From Orbilia blumenaviensis (lineage: Eukaryota; Ascomycota; Orbiliomycetes; Orbiliales; Orbiliaceae), in the NCBI GenBank assembly GCA_036872755.1, contig JAVHNS010000003.1:3100001-3164000 (forward strand): a DNA stretch of 64,000 bases, read 5' to 3'. Position numbers and translations under genes: made by a program. Shown here piece after piece: positions 34,139 through 46,128 of the stretch. Under the pieces are notes generated by a model. The model was not told where the DNA came from and made no database searches. It saw nothing but the letters and a program-made list of their open reading frames with translations. Numbering within the stretch: position 1 is the first letter of the stretch; each line of letters opens with the position of its first letter.

Positions 34139-35572
34139 ATGTCACACGCAGACCATACTCAGAAAGAAGATGCAGGCCAAGTAGGTCAAACTAGCCGGCT
34201 TCTGGACTGCCCTGGCGAGATCTTCAACCTGGTACTTTCATTCTTGGACAAGGACGCCAAAACAGTGTTTTCAGCTTGCTCGAGACAATGCTACCTACTT
34301 ACCTTTCGGCTTCGAATATCTGGCGTTAAACTTCATGGCGCTAAAGTTGCTGTGATTTTGAACGATCTGCAACAATTTGATGATGGAAATTGGTTGGCAC
34401 CTTTTAGAAGTAGTATTCGGTAGGATCAATATACGCGTTTCGTAAAGTATAAAAAAATAGCCAAGGAGATCTGGAAACTAATTAATCCTCAACCATCTGA
34501 TACTCAATAGATCAGCCACAATCGATGCTAAAACTGGTATCTCTCAATTACCACGCCTTATGCCAGAAGTCGCGAGATTCCCAAATATTGTGCGATTAGC
34601 CGTCAGCATCAGTAATACAAAACGCAGCCTTGAAAGGAATCTATACGTTTCAACCCTCTCTCTCCTGCAACGTTTGCCGTTTTTCGACAATCTTATACAT
34701 CTTTCATTTGGAACCTCGAGCACGTATGTTAGCTCCTTTGAATGAGATTTATACATCCCCATTAATCAAGCATGCCAGGCTATCGGCTGCGTATTTCAGC
34801 TGATATTGGCGGCGGAGAGAATAATCCGCTAACAGGAGAGGAAAAAATGTTTAGAACGAGCATCACATGGGGAAAGATCATGGATAACCCAGTGGAGTAT
34901 GCCGAGAGAATGGCAGAGCCATATATCGGCTACAACGCTGACTTAGAGCAATATAATACCCCTACCCGCGAATTCATGGGGCCCTTCATGTCTCCTGCCC
35001 ATTTTGCAACCTTCACATCAGACACGATCCGACTTCCAAAGCAGCTGGAGTCACTGGGGTTATATGTGCAGGAACATATCCACTACTATCTCTTATCGCT
35101 TGTTAAACACGACAGGATAAGAACGCTTGATATTACCCTTCAAGCTACCTCACAGCTGGCTATCGATACTGAAAATGTGGAGTCTACACCGCGATATCCA
35201 GCAGTTACAGCTCTCCATCTACACCTGGAATCATATCTACCGCCCTCCGCATTCCACGAAACTCCATTCTTATTCCCAAATATTCGGTCCTTATCAATAA
35301 CTAATAACAACAAAAGCGTTGGCCCACTGCCGTTAGGCGGTATTGAAGATGGCCTGACAGCATGGTTTGAAAACGGACAGTTTTTGCAACTGAGGAAGGT
35401 GGTGCTTACGGGTTATCGATTTGAGGGCAGTGATGAAGATGGGGATGAAACAGATGAAAAGAAGTCGTTAACTTGTCTTATTGGAATTAACGAGGAGGCT
35501 AAGGAGGAGGAGTTGAGATGGACGTTTAAGTGGGAAGGGGACTTTCAAGGGTATGGTTTGCAGGAATATTAA
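34139..35572 (+). CDS. F-box protein, tandem array copy 3
   Basis: Three exons: 34139-34419, 34511-34723 and 34771-35572, 431 residues. The first intron (91 bp) splits Arg as CG/A like the other copies. The second (34724-34770, GTATGT to AATCAAG) is only 47 bp; without it the frame meets a TGA at 34744, so it is either a real mini-intron or a frameshift. F-box: LLDCPGEIFNLVLSFLDKDA, then FSACSRQCYLLTF. Then QQFDDGNWLAPF, VARFPNIVRLAVSISNTK, LQRLPFFDNLIHLSF, REFMGPFMSPAHF and RLPKQLESLGLYV. It lacks the FPW block present in copies 1 and 2 and is the shortest member, so an internal deletion is likely. Confidence 0.75.
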
Positions 35573-36245
35573 TTAATATATGATTTAGTGGTCAAGGCGA
35601 GGATTATTGTGTAAATTGTTTTGGATTGGTATATAGCGTAATAGGGCTGTAATGCTGTTGTACTCTGAGGAAAATGGATTCTATGGGCTTGGGTAAAGTC
35701 AGTTCGTTTTGTCCAAATCAAGAGGCCCAAGCCCAGCAATAAGAGCCTCAAGCCCATATATTGGGATGTTGACAAGGGAATATCAGGTTGTTGTTTTTTG
35801 ATTAACCTTGTGTTGTATGGACGAACTCGAATGGTCGCACGGGAGACCAGTACCAGCCCGATATCCGGCCGATCGGAATCATGACGATACATATGAACAT
35901 AAAAAGCTAGTTTTCAGAGTAGTTTAAATCCCTTGCGAGAGGAGGTTAACCTTACCAGGATCGATATCCCATCGTACTTATACTAGGCATTGAACAATCA
36001 GCTTCCCTCATAGATAATGACATCTACGTCTTGGCATATTCTGGGCTCAACAACACGCTACCTGCCTCTGACTCCCTCCTTCGAGGCCAGCAGGGTGATT
36101 CTTTTTTGGCCCCAACCACGAACATCTGCTCGTAAACCATTTCGCCTGGAAAGTTGTCAAGAATCATCGCTTTCATTTTTTTTCAGTTTGGAGCACACTC
36201 GCATGTCTAGCTTCGATATAAAATCTTACGCGTAACGCACCTAAT
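35573..36245. other. intergenic, array copy 3 to copy 4
   Basis: No element like the TCTAACGG core was found here. A 72-codon frame at 36017-36235 probably lies in the leader. Confidence 0.4.
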
Positions 36246-37950
36246 ATGCCGCCCGAAGACCAGACACGTAGACGTAGTCGGTCAACACATGGGCATAGTA
36301 GACCGACACGAGCACCGCGAAGCTGCCCTCTCAATGAACTCCCTGCTGAACTGCGCTACTTAATTGTCGAGTTCTTGGATGTAGGAGAAAAGAGAGAATT
36401 ATCAAAATGTTCTAGGCTTTGGTACCACTTCATATTCCCAATGCGGATTCGCGGATTGATTATAGACAATTACGCACCTACGCCGTTAAGCCGACGATTG
36501 CGGCATCTGCAGAGATTTGGTGACGGGGAGTCTTTTGGGCCACTTCGGCAATACATCCGGTGCGTTGCAAATCATGCCCTCTAGCCTTTAAGTGTAGTGC
36601 TAATCCGGAAGTTTTGGTAGCTCATTAACCCTTGAGACGAGAGGCATTGTCAGGCTACCTCGTTTAATAGGTCCGCTCTCTCAGTTTACAGATATCAAGA
36701 GTGTTACGATCTATACAACAAAATATGAAGGTGTCGAAAAGAACTTATATGTAGCCACCCTCTCGTTGCTGTCAAAACTACCGTTCTATCACAATATAGA
36801 GCATATGGTGTTTGATTGGAGGCAGTACTACGGAGATTCCTGGTCAGGTGACTCAGATGTCGCGGCCGAGGACTTTGTCGATCCACGCATTCCAAGTCCG
36901 GATGCACTAGATGCCGCCACTTTCAGACTGCACAGAATATCAGATCCCGAGATTACCGACTCAGATCATCCATATCAGGGCCTCGGACCGGTTGAAACGG
37001 GCCAACGAGATATCTTCCTAGAACAACAATACAAATGGCCGTGGAATAAGAGTGACATATTAGGTCGGTTCATTTCAGAACGCGCCTTTGGGAGACTTGT
37101 GACGACAAAGAAAGTGAATCTTCCCCGAAAACTTCACTATCTTAAGGTAGCAATGGAGAACTACCGGCCTTGTTTCTGTCTCCCGTTGATACACTGTCAG
37201 AACCTTGTTGCGTTGTACCTTGGGACCGAACAGCTCGAATTTATTACGAAAAAAATTATAGATCCCAGGAGGCCAAATCAGATGGTTCAACTACCCACAG
37301 TTAAATTCCTTACTCTTTCATTTCCCGAGTACCACCTATCAGACTATCGGGACGCTCAGAGTATTTATGAGGACTGGGATGACCTTGCCGTACAGTTCCC
37401 TAATTTAACGTTGCTCTGTGTCTTGATGTTTGAAATGGGCGAAACCTATTGGATAGACGTTATTCCAAATTTTGAACATCTGGAATCGTTGCTCATACCT
37501 TGGTCGTTGGACGACTATTGGGACACGACATTTGTATCAACCAAAGATGTTGAAAGGAGTCTGATAAAGCGACTAGATAAGGGGGAATTTGGAAATCTGA
37601 AAAAACTTACGCTTTCAAAAAGGTATGAGGATTTCAGGGAGGCGATCTGTGTCATTTCTAGACCTGCCGGCCCAAATAATGAAAGTACACTGCCGAATTT
37701 AGACTGGGTCAGAGATGGCACCAATTTTGAACTGCTTAGATCCATCCTCTTAGATGATATGTGGAGCTCTGGGAAGCTTCGAAAAACGGGATTTGAAAAA
37801 ATCGACGAGCCTGGATCGGTTGCAGAGGAGTCGGATTGGGAGGGATCTGTATTCGACAGTGAAGACGAGAGGATTGAAGTAGACAAAGGGTTGACAATCA
37901 GGGCGAAAGAGAGGGAGAAATCGGCAAAAATCGGACGACGAAACCCTTGA
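36246..37950 (+). CDS. F-box protein, tandem array copy 4
   Basis: Two exons, 36246-36559 and 36642-37950, with an 82-bp intron (GTGCGT to ACGAG) splitting Arg as CG/A; 540 residues. The N-terminus is Arg-rich. F-box at about 33-70: CPLNELPAELRYLIVEFLDV, then LSKCSRLWYHFIF. Exon 2 repeats the family order: LPRLIGPLSQFTDIKSVTIYTTK, LLSKLPFYHNIEHMVF, then an Asp/Ser-rich insert, DILGRFISERAFGRL, NLPRKLHYLKVAM, and FEHLESLLIPWSLDD in place of the FPWPR block. The acceptor is a weaker GAG but is the only one that keeps frame with the conserved block. The C-terminus is mixed acidic then basic. Confidence 0.82.
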
Positions 37951-39736
37951 TCAAGTTTGATAATATTCATCCATCAAAATTTGACGCTCCCAACAAACAC
38001 CGATACGAGAAAGAACATAATACACTACCCGCAACCCGAAACCAGGGAATATATATGCCTTGCTATAAATGTGGCGCGCATTTACCATATTGCCGGAACC
38101 GGACAAGCTTCAGGTCATAACAATGGATCCGAAAGAAGTGGGGAGATCATACGTGACGGCAATCCCTATTGGCAGTGAAGAAAATAGGAAGGTGGTCGGA
38201 TGTTTGGGGCATATACCTCTTATTCCTAGAAGGCAATCGCAACCGCCATTATCTTTCCGTACCATGACAGCTCATTTCCATCCAATGTACGACATATACG
38301 CATATGTAATAATACCCCATGTTTATAATGTTGGGCGGGTTTGGACCAATAGTGCGACTTGTCGCTAAGAATTCGCGTATCTTTAAAAGCACAATTCTAA
38401 CTCAAAGATGGCTCAAGATGTTTCCGACATTACGAGAAAACATTTCGGTAGAAAAAGAAAAGCGAAAAAAAAAAAAAAAAAAAAAAAACCGATAGAGACA
38501 TCAAGAAATATTATTTGAAGATAAACACCTTCGTTAAGTCGCCGCGGCACGGCAGGCGATGCACGCCTAAGACATGCTGATAAGTAAGACCTTCTTGTCT
38601 TTGCGGTAAGTGTGTATCAGAAACCTGTTGTCGGCTGCTTTTTGAACAACCAATGCCGTAGGACATCTCGCTTCGTCGTGCAGAAATGCATCTGGCGTGC
38701 CGAACACGAAGCTTTGGAAAAAAGAATCATGTAGCTACTTGTTATCGAATAAGAGATGTATTTAGGAGGAGAAGGAAGGATTAAGAGAGGAGAAGAGCTC
38801 CTGAGTTATCAACCGGACACAAATCTATATGCCGGATATGGGGTTCTGGCAAGGAATGTAACGTGCGACGACAAACCCATGGCACCTAGGCGTACCTAGC
38901 GAGTTATTAGGAGAAAACACAAGTACCGAAAAGTAGAGTCTTGAGGTGAAAAGTGCCCATGCAGGATACAGCATTCGATCTCATTAGACTGTACGATGGC
39001 GGAAAACCCCATTTACCTTGATATACTAATGCACACCAAGAGGGATAGGGGATGGAGATTTATGATGTTCTAGCCCGGCTGCGGGACAGAAATTAAACAT
39101 TGGCAGCTGCCTGCATATAGATGAGACTTTTTGTACAAGAAGTTCCATTGACAACACATTCGAGAGTGGAAGAGGCTTCCCGCCAGTTTTGCCTCATGTA
39201 TGGGGTCTTGATTGGGGTTAGAGGTTGCCGCTTTCGGATAGTATTCTCCAGGGATGGAACTCAACCTTGAGATGAGAATTGTTGAGGTTCTGGGGAATAA
39301 AGATGCGAAGCGTATATATGGGTCTCGAGATGCGGACTTTGAATTAAATATTCCGGAGGATTTTCTCTAGTATTTAACCCTCTTGAGTCCTTCGATCGAA
39401 CTCAGATTTAATCAAAAACCTTATTCAGCTGTAGTAGCACTTCGGAATAGCTGATTACTTAATTTCTGACCAAATTGATTGGAGGAGAGTCGTTCCGAGT
39501 TCGATTGTGGATGAACGACTGAGACTTCACGATTGGATACAAGCGTATACGCGTACCTCTCCATGTCCTGCATAAACTCCGATGGTTCAGACTATATTAT
39601 TCTTCTAATACTTTCTTTTTGAGCGGACAAGATTAATTTTTATCCCCGGCTTTTATATCGGTCCTCTTCCGCATTCTTTTGTTCTGTGCACCCCCCCTAC
39701 TTAATTAACAATTCGACTTTTTGTACTTCAGCAGCC
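37951..39736. other. gene-poor stretch with poly-A tract
   Basis: AT-rich. A 99-codon frame at 38069-38368 shows no domain. Contains the A tract at 38465. Confidence 0.4.
38465..38488. repeat. homopolymer A tract
   Basis: Twenty-four consecutive A, downstream of the last tandem F-box gene. No target-site duplication was noticed, so retroposition is not supported. Confidence 0.9.
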
Positions 39737-39946
39737 ATGGCTTGTACGTGCACTTTCGACCACCACCACCAACATATGCAGCCACCGTATCGGATAATCA
39801 GGCCAAGGAACCTACGACTTTTTGTACCAGCGCACACAGACTCGGATTTTACTTTTAAGCAATCCATTGTAAGTTCCTAGTAGTACCCTAATAACTCAGA
39901 AATTTTACGGAGGGTTTTCTCTATCTTTTAGTGCAATTGTTTCTAA
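39737..39946 (+). CDS. possible 48-residue Cys/His microprotein
   Basis: The ATG at 39737 has a strong context (GCAGCCATGG). Exon 1 (39737-39868) ends at a perfect GTAAGT; a 63-bp intron with CTAATAAC and a CTTTTAG acceptor leads to exon 2 (39932-39946), which reads CNCF and stop. The product starts MACTCTFDHHHQHM and ends SICNCF, so CxC pairs sit at both ends with a His cluster near the first. This layout could bind a metal ion, but the protein is too short for a family call. The intron signals are the main reason to consider it real. Confidence 0.4.
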
Positions 39947-40106
39947 TGTCTGGGAAGGAAGAATCTAAACAATCATGGAGACTTGGGTGTTTCGATAACA
40001 GAGAAGTTATGAACTTGGTATATATACTCCACTCCAATGTTTAAATGTGGAGTATCTACTGACGTACAGTTGATGTAGGAGCTGTCGCGAGCACCGTTCC
40101 CGTTCC

Positions 40107-40113
40107 TATATAA
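40107..40113 (+). promoter_or_regulatory. TATA-like box
   Basis: TATATAA ends only 11 bp before the first in-frame ATG (40125). Transcription starting about 25-40 bp downstream would skip that ATG, favouring the next one at 40209. Confidence 0.35.
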
Positions 40114-40208
40114 GGCGGCGATTAATGAATTGGCCCATCTCCTTCGGCATCCGGACCCGAATACAATTCCCTCGTAAGCTACGTCTATCCCGCAACCTTG
40201 ATGTCATA

Positions 40209-41123
40209 ATGCTGAAGATTCCCCGTAGACTTCAACATTTCACTGTTACCACCTCTACGAATGGCTCTCCAATCAATTGTCTTCCTCCTGAAGTCATTAC
40301 CATGATTATTTCCTATCTTTGCGACTTCGATGCCCTTATATTAGCGTTGTCCAGCCGTCACATGTTTAATATGTGTGAATTTCGTCTTCAAAAGATGTTG
40401 GATCATAGGACTTCTGGTGGTTGGATTGGTAAACGCCTTGCCGCCGTCGGGGATAAAGCCTATACCCCTGGGTTTATCAGTTATGAACCCAAGATACAAG
40501 GGTGCAATACCGGCATGGTGGTGCCATCTCGAAGCTCTGAGGCAAATAAAATTTTGGATGTTTTGTTCAGCCGGTTTAAAACTCGCGAATCGGCGACGGC
40601 AAAGCGAATAATAGAGCCTGGTGAGGATGAAGACTTAGGATCACAGCCTGAAATAAGGTATGAACGAAGAAAGAGGTTGGCGGGTATCATTGCTTCTGAA
40701 CGATACCCGAAGTCTATCACTGAAATTGTAAGGTTCCTGTTATCTGGTAGCATAAAAGTGTCTGGTGCTACGGCTCCGGGGGGTAAAAGATCGTACGTAA
40801 TTCGTAACCTGGGAAGACGACATTATATCCATGCTTCCAAAGGAGAGTCCTTCAAAAGATACTTAAGGAAAGTTGCGAGCCATAAAAGGTCATTGGAAGG
40901 TACCGACTGTGGGCGGTTTACAGCGGAAGAAGCAGCAATTTGTGCTTTCGCGATGGAGATAATGTGGGGCGGTAGCCGGAAGGAAGGCGAGTGGGCTGCA
41001 GATTCTTTTGATATCATGGATGAGGGTAAATGGGATCTAGCGAGGGCGAAGCAAGAGGGCTGGGAGGATGTTAGTGATGATGTGGTGGAAGGTGCTATCG
41101 GTGCTGTTCAGGGAGTCTATTAA
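40209..41123 (+). CDS. F-box protein, divergent type A
   Basis: Intronless, 304 residues from the ATG at 40209; an earlier ATG at 40125 would add 28 residues but lies too close to the TATA box. F-box: INCLPPEVITMIISYLCDFD, then LALSSRHMFNMCEF. The C-terminal region holds SYVIRNLGRRHYIHAS, the helix EEAAICAFAMEIMWGG, and GEWAADSFDIMDEGKWDL, matching ANYAIRNLSKREYI and GIWAGDCFDVIEVEDL of the minus-strand gene at 27922. The two form a subfamily distinct from the tandem LRR-like array between them. Probable ubiquitin-ligase adaptor with unknown target. Confidence 0.75.
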   Translation: MLKIPRRLQHFTVTTSTNGSPINCLPPEVITMIISYLCDFDALILALSSRHMFNMCEFRLQKMLDHRTSGGWIGKRLAAVGDKAYTPGFISYEPKIQGCNTGMVVPSRSSEANKILDVLFSRFKTRESATAKRIIEPGEDEDLGSQPEIRYERRKRLAGIIASERYPKSITEIVRFLLSGSIKVSGATAPGGKRSYVIRNLGRRHYIHASKGESFKRYLRKVASHKRSLEGTDCGRFTAEEAAICAFAMEIMWGGSRKEGEWAADSFDIMDEGKWDLARAKQEGWEDVSDDVVEGAIGAVQGVY

Positions 41124-43576
41124 GTCACATACAGACAGTATGAATAAGCCTGAGTAGTGCATATGTCACACAACATCTATAATCTGAACCCTACTTTAAA
41201 CCGCTCTAATAAAATTGATATATTTAACTAATTACGCTACCTAGTTATATTTTAATTTTTAAATATTTTTTGTGCTTGACTTGACGTTTAGGCTTCAATC
41301 TCAACTCTTTGTCGAGATTGGTAGTAACGAACGTCACGCAAGATGCCGACAGGGCGCGCGGTGTCGTGTAGTATGTTTTATCTGACAGACATAAGAATTC
41401 GCGAAATCAATAATACACTTTATAACCTGGGTCCGTGATAGTCTCGTAGTATACGACGCTTCGTTGGCAAGGTGTGGCCCGTGGAGCCAATAGTTATAGA
41501 GGGTCAACGCAATCCTAACGTTGTATTTTAGAGCATTACATTTCGGAGCATTATGAGACCGGGGGACTAGAAGAATTGTATACGTAGGCGACTTTCTTTG
41601 ATCGCCAATTATATTATACTCCAAGAGCTCGTAACTCGCATTTTCAACTATCTCGTAGGAATATAGAGGCTTGAGTTAAGAACGCTATCATGGGCACGAA
41701 GATAGAATCTAAATGGCGGGTGCGCGTGTAAGCAGTTATGGTTGTGCCGTAAAAATGTGCATTTATTCGCGATTAGCGCCTCTGAGGATCGATTACGCAT
41801 ATCATATCTAACATACGAAACCATTCAGAATACAAAATGCCCACATCAGATGTCTGAATGTCGGTAAGTCGCAAAATGCGACATATTTGCTTCAAATTTG
41901 GGACAAAACTTTTAACATAGTTTCTTATTCCTCGACTATATAGAGCTAATTATCATCGATGCATCTTGGGTAGGAGATCAAAAACTACGTAAAACTTAAA
42001 TAAATACCGACTTAAAAATTACACAGGTGCTAATCTACAAATATTCCGTGGTATGGGAGGTTCGGACAAGCTATAAGTAATTCACAATTTATGCTTATGT
42101 TGCCAATTTGTTCACTAGATATTGTATCAACTAGGTCGTGACTAAATTTTATATTTATATTACTACCTGAGTAGGGACAAACGTATACTAGATATACTAC
42201 ACTACCTATGTACTGATAACTACTGGTTTTCTAAAACTGTGCGTTAAACCCCTATGGAAATAAAATATGAAGGATTCATGAAATTCCGCAGAAATCAGGA
42301 AGGAGTGTCTGAAAGGGACAAAAACACGAAAATAGGTCGTAATTCAGAGCAACCTATGCAAATCCCAAGGATATGTTTCCGGGTAGATGGATATCAATAC
42401 GTATATACCATACGGGTTTTTTGCTGGTTTTTCAAGACGGTTTATAGAAAAAAGGGAACTTAAAACAGTATAAGTAACGACTTGAAAGACAATAAGACGG
42501 CTTGCTTTCTTTTTAAAATGTTTTATTATTCGGAAGCGGTCCCAGAAAAGTACCCAAACCCCCTACGGTATTTAGGCCTAGATATCACAAATATATATGT
42601 TAATGCAGTTTCTCCCTCGCTCTGTCTCTGAGGCTTATGAGCCGCTCTTCGAGGCTAGGTTTATGCATTGCCTTTATTTCTTAATTCTAGATGAATTCTA
42701 GGTTTGCGAATGTGGTTAGACTGCTGCTATAGCTGCGCGCGTATCGTGCTTTCTATCAATATTTGTAACCGATATCCGGACCGGAGCACTTTTCTCCTAT
42801 GTTCTCTGCAGATCCGGCACCACCTGAATTTCCAGTTGATGTTATTTTGGTCCGATACTACTCTATATCAATAACTTAGAATACTAGCCTCGGCACTAGA
42901 CACCGTCTATTTACAAGCATGGGGTACCACACTAAACTCCGGGAGGGAAGATCCTTTATGATTATGCTTATAGGAAATGCCAACGAGTGTTGCCCAGAAA
43001 TTGTGCACATGTGTGCTTAGAAGACCGACCAAGAAGAAGAAAGTTTGAGGTTAGATTAGTTTAGCACAATGTAGAGCTTGTATTTTCTTTCTTTTCCTTT
43101 TTAGGTGCGATAGGACTCGACTAACTCTGCTTTGTCTATTTATTTGAAGCGCTACTAATACTTTTTGGGCGGTAACGATTAGCCGCATTACCAAATTTTA
43201 CATGCTGCCTGCGGGTTCAGACTCGGGGTGCACAAGACTGCCCGAAGTATTATATAGATACGTATTTTGCAGGAAAGTTTACTTTCTTGTTATAGCAACT
43301 CAATCACGTACTAAGACCCAAACCGCCTCTCGTCAATTACATATATCTCCAATCAATTTAGATTTCACCTGTGAGGCGGCGATGAGTTGTTTTGGGATCG
43401 GGTTGGAATTCTAGGATAAGCTATATAAGAAAGGAATACAAGCGATCTATACAGCAGTGAGATATTTCGGTACGGGTTAACTGATTGAAAAGAAACAACA
43501 TGACAACAAGTATCTGAAAATATCGTCCAAGATATCTTCTATATATCTAATATGATACCAAGGGTTGCATAATTAA
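41124..43576. other. gene desert
   Basis: About 2.4 kb of AT-rich sequence dense in stop codons on both strands; no gene, RNA or repeat supported. Confidence 0.5.
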
Positions 43577-45454
43577 CTATTTTTGGAGATATGGTTTGTT
43601 CATTGGAGATAGCACATGGGGTAGCTCATCCCAGTGCATCGTCCAGGCGTCCCGAGAATCCAAAGAATATTGTTCGGTGCCTCCTTGTGGTGTAAACTGT
43701 GGTAGTGGTGCTTTCAGACCCCGCTGCATCAAATCGTCGAGCAATTCTTCGAATTCGATCCTCAGCCCCAGGTCTGTGTAATTTGTGGATGATATTCCTA
43801 GTTCTTGCCACGCATATCGCCGCATAACGTCCAAAGGCCTTATCGCATTATTCAAGAGTAACTATGACACAACATCGGTTATTCGACTTAGAATACATTG
43901 TATTTATTGACGCGAGGGAGAGAAGAAGTGCGTCTACCTGGTAACAGTAGTCATGGAAGGCTCTTTCAACGCTCTTCCGATTCGTACGTTGGCTGGGTTG
44001 GGGGTGTGACATATGACGGGAAAGTATCCCCCACAAGATAATCGCGGACACCAATGCGTAACAAATCACCGCGAAGTTGTCCAAAACAGAGATTATCTCG
44101 GGTTTTGTTTTACCACCACGCCAAAATTCCTTGATCAGTGGATTCAACTTCGAACGTTGTATGCTCACCAAAATAAACAAGTAGATACAACTAATAGAGA
44201 GATCTATTGAGTCTTGGCTTAATGGTGAAGAATCACCAGGAGTAGATTTGATACTCCCTACCTCAAAAATCTCCCAAGTGAGATTGAACGTGGCCTCGGC
44301 TCGCTCATGGTCAACTTGAAAACCTATTGGACACCACGGTGTAAGCGAATATCGAGGTACGAGCCGGACACACCATATATCCGAACATACTGTAGGACAG
44401 ATTTTGCCGTTCATCAGTCCTACAAAGGCACTGTTTGATGAGATCATTAAACGCTGAGAGGTGACTCGTAAACTCCTCTGGGATTTGTCCTAGATTACAT
44501 TCAATCAACTAACAGACTCATAGTAGCCCCGAAATTATCAGAAGTAGATACCTGGATATTTGAACAAGTCATTTGCAATAAATAGGCCAGCGCGCAGGCA
44601 AGGTAACCTCTTTCTCCACAGCGATGCTTTCATTTCTCTGTCCTGACATATTTCTCTCAGATACTTTTTTTGTTTTGCTAAGCACTTGTTGCATATGCCT
44701 TGTGGATCGTCCCGGTTATAGTCACACTAAAAGTTGTAAAGATATATTCGCTTAGCCATGGTTGTGGTTGATCGTCTACTACTTAGCACTGACGTATCTG
44801 CATTATAGGGCTTAGTACCTTGGTTTTTGAGAGACGGCAAGGGATACAAGCCCCGACCTCTAACATAATGACCCGTTGCTTCTTCTCATCAGACTTTAGT
44901 CGACGTTTTTGGGGGGTTCCACACCGGAAAGTTTTTATGCAGGGCCCAACTTTCCAAGCGGGGGGCGGTCTTGTAGTTATGGCGGAAATTGTGGCAGAGC
45001 GCTGTTTTATCTCCTTTAGTGGTTTTGGATTTCCCGTACGTTGGGGTCGTGAATTCGAGGTTTTGTTAGTATCGGGAACGCGCGCCTGGGGAACGAGATC
45101 TGTGACTAGTACTGGCGTAGGAGTGGGGCAGACATCAGTAATTTTCGGACTGAGGTTGCAGTGACTATATGAATCACGAAGGAAATTGTCCAATTCTGGA
45201 CCAGTTAAGGCTGGCTCGGCCCCAAGACTATCAATCTCCGTATCAGGCCAAATAGCTTCAGAGACAACGAGGGTAGTTGTGGTAGCAGTATTGGTGTTTG
45301 GGGTATAGATATATTGATCCAAGTCCATCAGCTGCGACTGGTCTGTTTCGCTGGTGTCAAGTGGAGCTGTGGACCAATCAACGACTGTGTCTGCACCTAA
45401 CCTGATGTCGGTATCCTCATGCTCAAGGAGATCGGCAAAGCTTAATAACGACAT
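43577..45454 (-). CDS. Zn2Cys6 fungal transcription factor
   Basis: Four exons are proposed: 45454-44819, 44726-44552, 44464-43938 and 43861-43577, totalling 540 residues. The first intron (92 bp) cuts the zinc cluster exactly between KTK and CD. Cysteines at about 203, 206, 213, 224, 227 and 239 give CX2CX6CX10CX2CX11C, with RLSKTK as the DNA-contact helix; the last spacing is wider than usual. An acidic, Thr-rich region of 200 residues precedes the cluster, which is unusual because the cluster is commonly near the N-terminus. The third exon start is ambiguous (a CTAG at 44490 looks better but breaks frame). The C-terminal part (VERAFHDYCYQ, then AIRPLDVMRRYAWQEL) is like regulators of this family. 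Target genes unknown. Confidence 0.75.
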
Positions 45455-46128
45455 TTAGAAACAGTAAAGGTGAAAACAGTATTAAAAACTACGCGCAAAC
45501 AGATTTTCTTGATGATCATGAAATATTTACAAGGTAGGAGGGTTTCCTTTGCTCTGCTCGGCGGGGAGCATGTTAAATGGTCTTCGATTGAGGATTAACG
45601 ACGCTAAGCCCAACTAGGATTTTCGGAACCAGTGGAGAGTCACCCCAATTGGGAAAGGCGGTACGCTGCTCGGGTGACACAGGTTGATGACTAAGCTGAA
45701 AACGTTGGAATTTAGGAGACAACACATCCACGTTATGTAATTAGGGCCCGGCCTTGCGAGACCATACCTGGCCGGTCAGTGCGCTCACAGCAAAAAGATC
45801 CAAATTATCATGTGTAGTTTGGCTCGAGTTGAGTTTGTTGTGCTGTAGCTTGATGCAATACAGTGCTACCGGAGGGTCCCCGTGACATTTCTACCAACAT
45901 ACATGTTTGCACGAGTCCTTTCTGAGCAGAAAACAATATATATCTAACCAGCCTGCTTGGAGGCCATTAAGCCACACTTCGAGGTCTCCAGAACCCTTGC
46001 AGTTTCTAGTAGCGTTTATATGACCTGGAGCGCAGCCACACATCTCGCGCTGCTAGTAAGTGGCGTTTTATGTGGCGCGCAATAGAGTCCTCTTAAACTA
46101 GGTAATTAAGCCCTCGAGTATGGCGGAG
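45455..46128. other. intergenic, promoter side of the Zn2Cys6 gene
   Basis: No supported feature. Confidence 0.45.

Noticed and set aside
38465..38488. Poly-A tract as tail of a retroposed element
   Set aside because: No target-site duplication or element body upstream was found.
40125..40208. Upstream ATG of the F-box gene at 40 kb
   Set aside because: It is only 11 bp after a TATATAA box, so most transcripts should begin beyond it.
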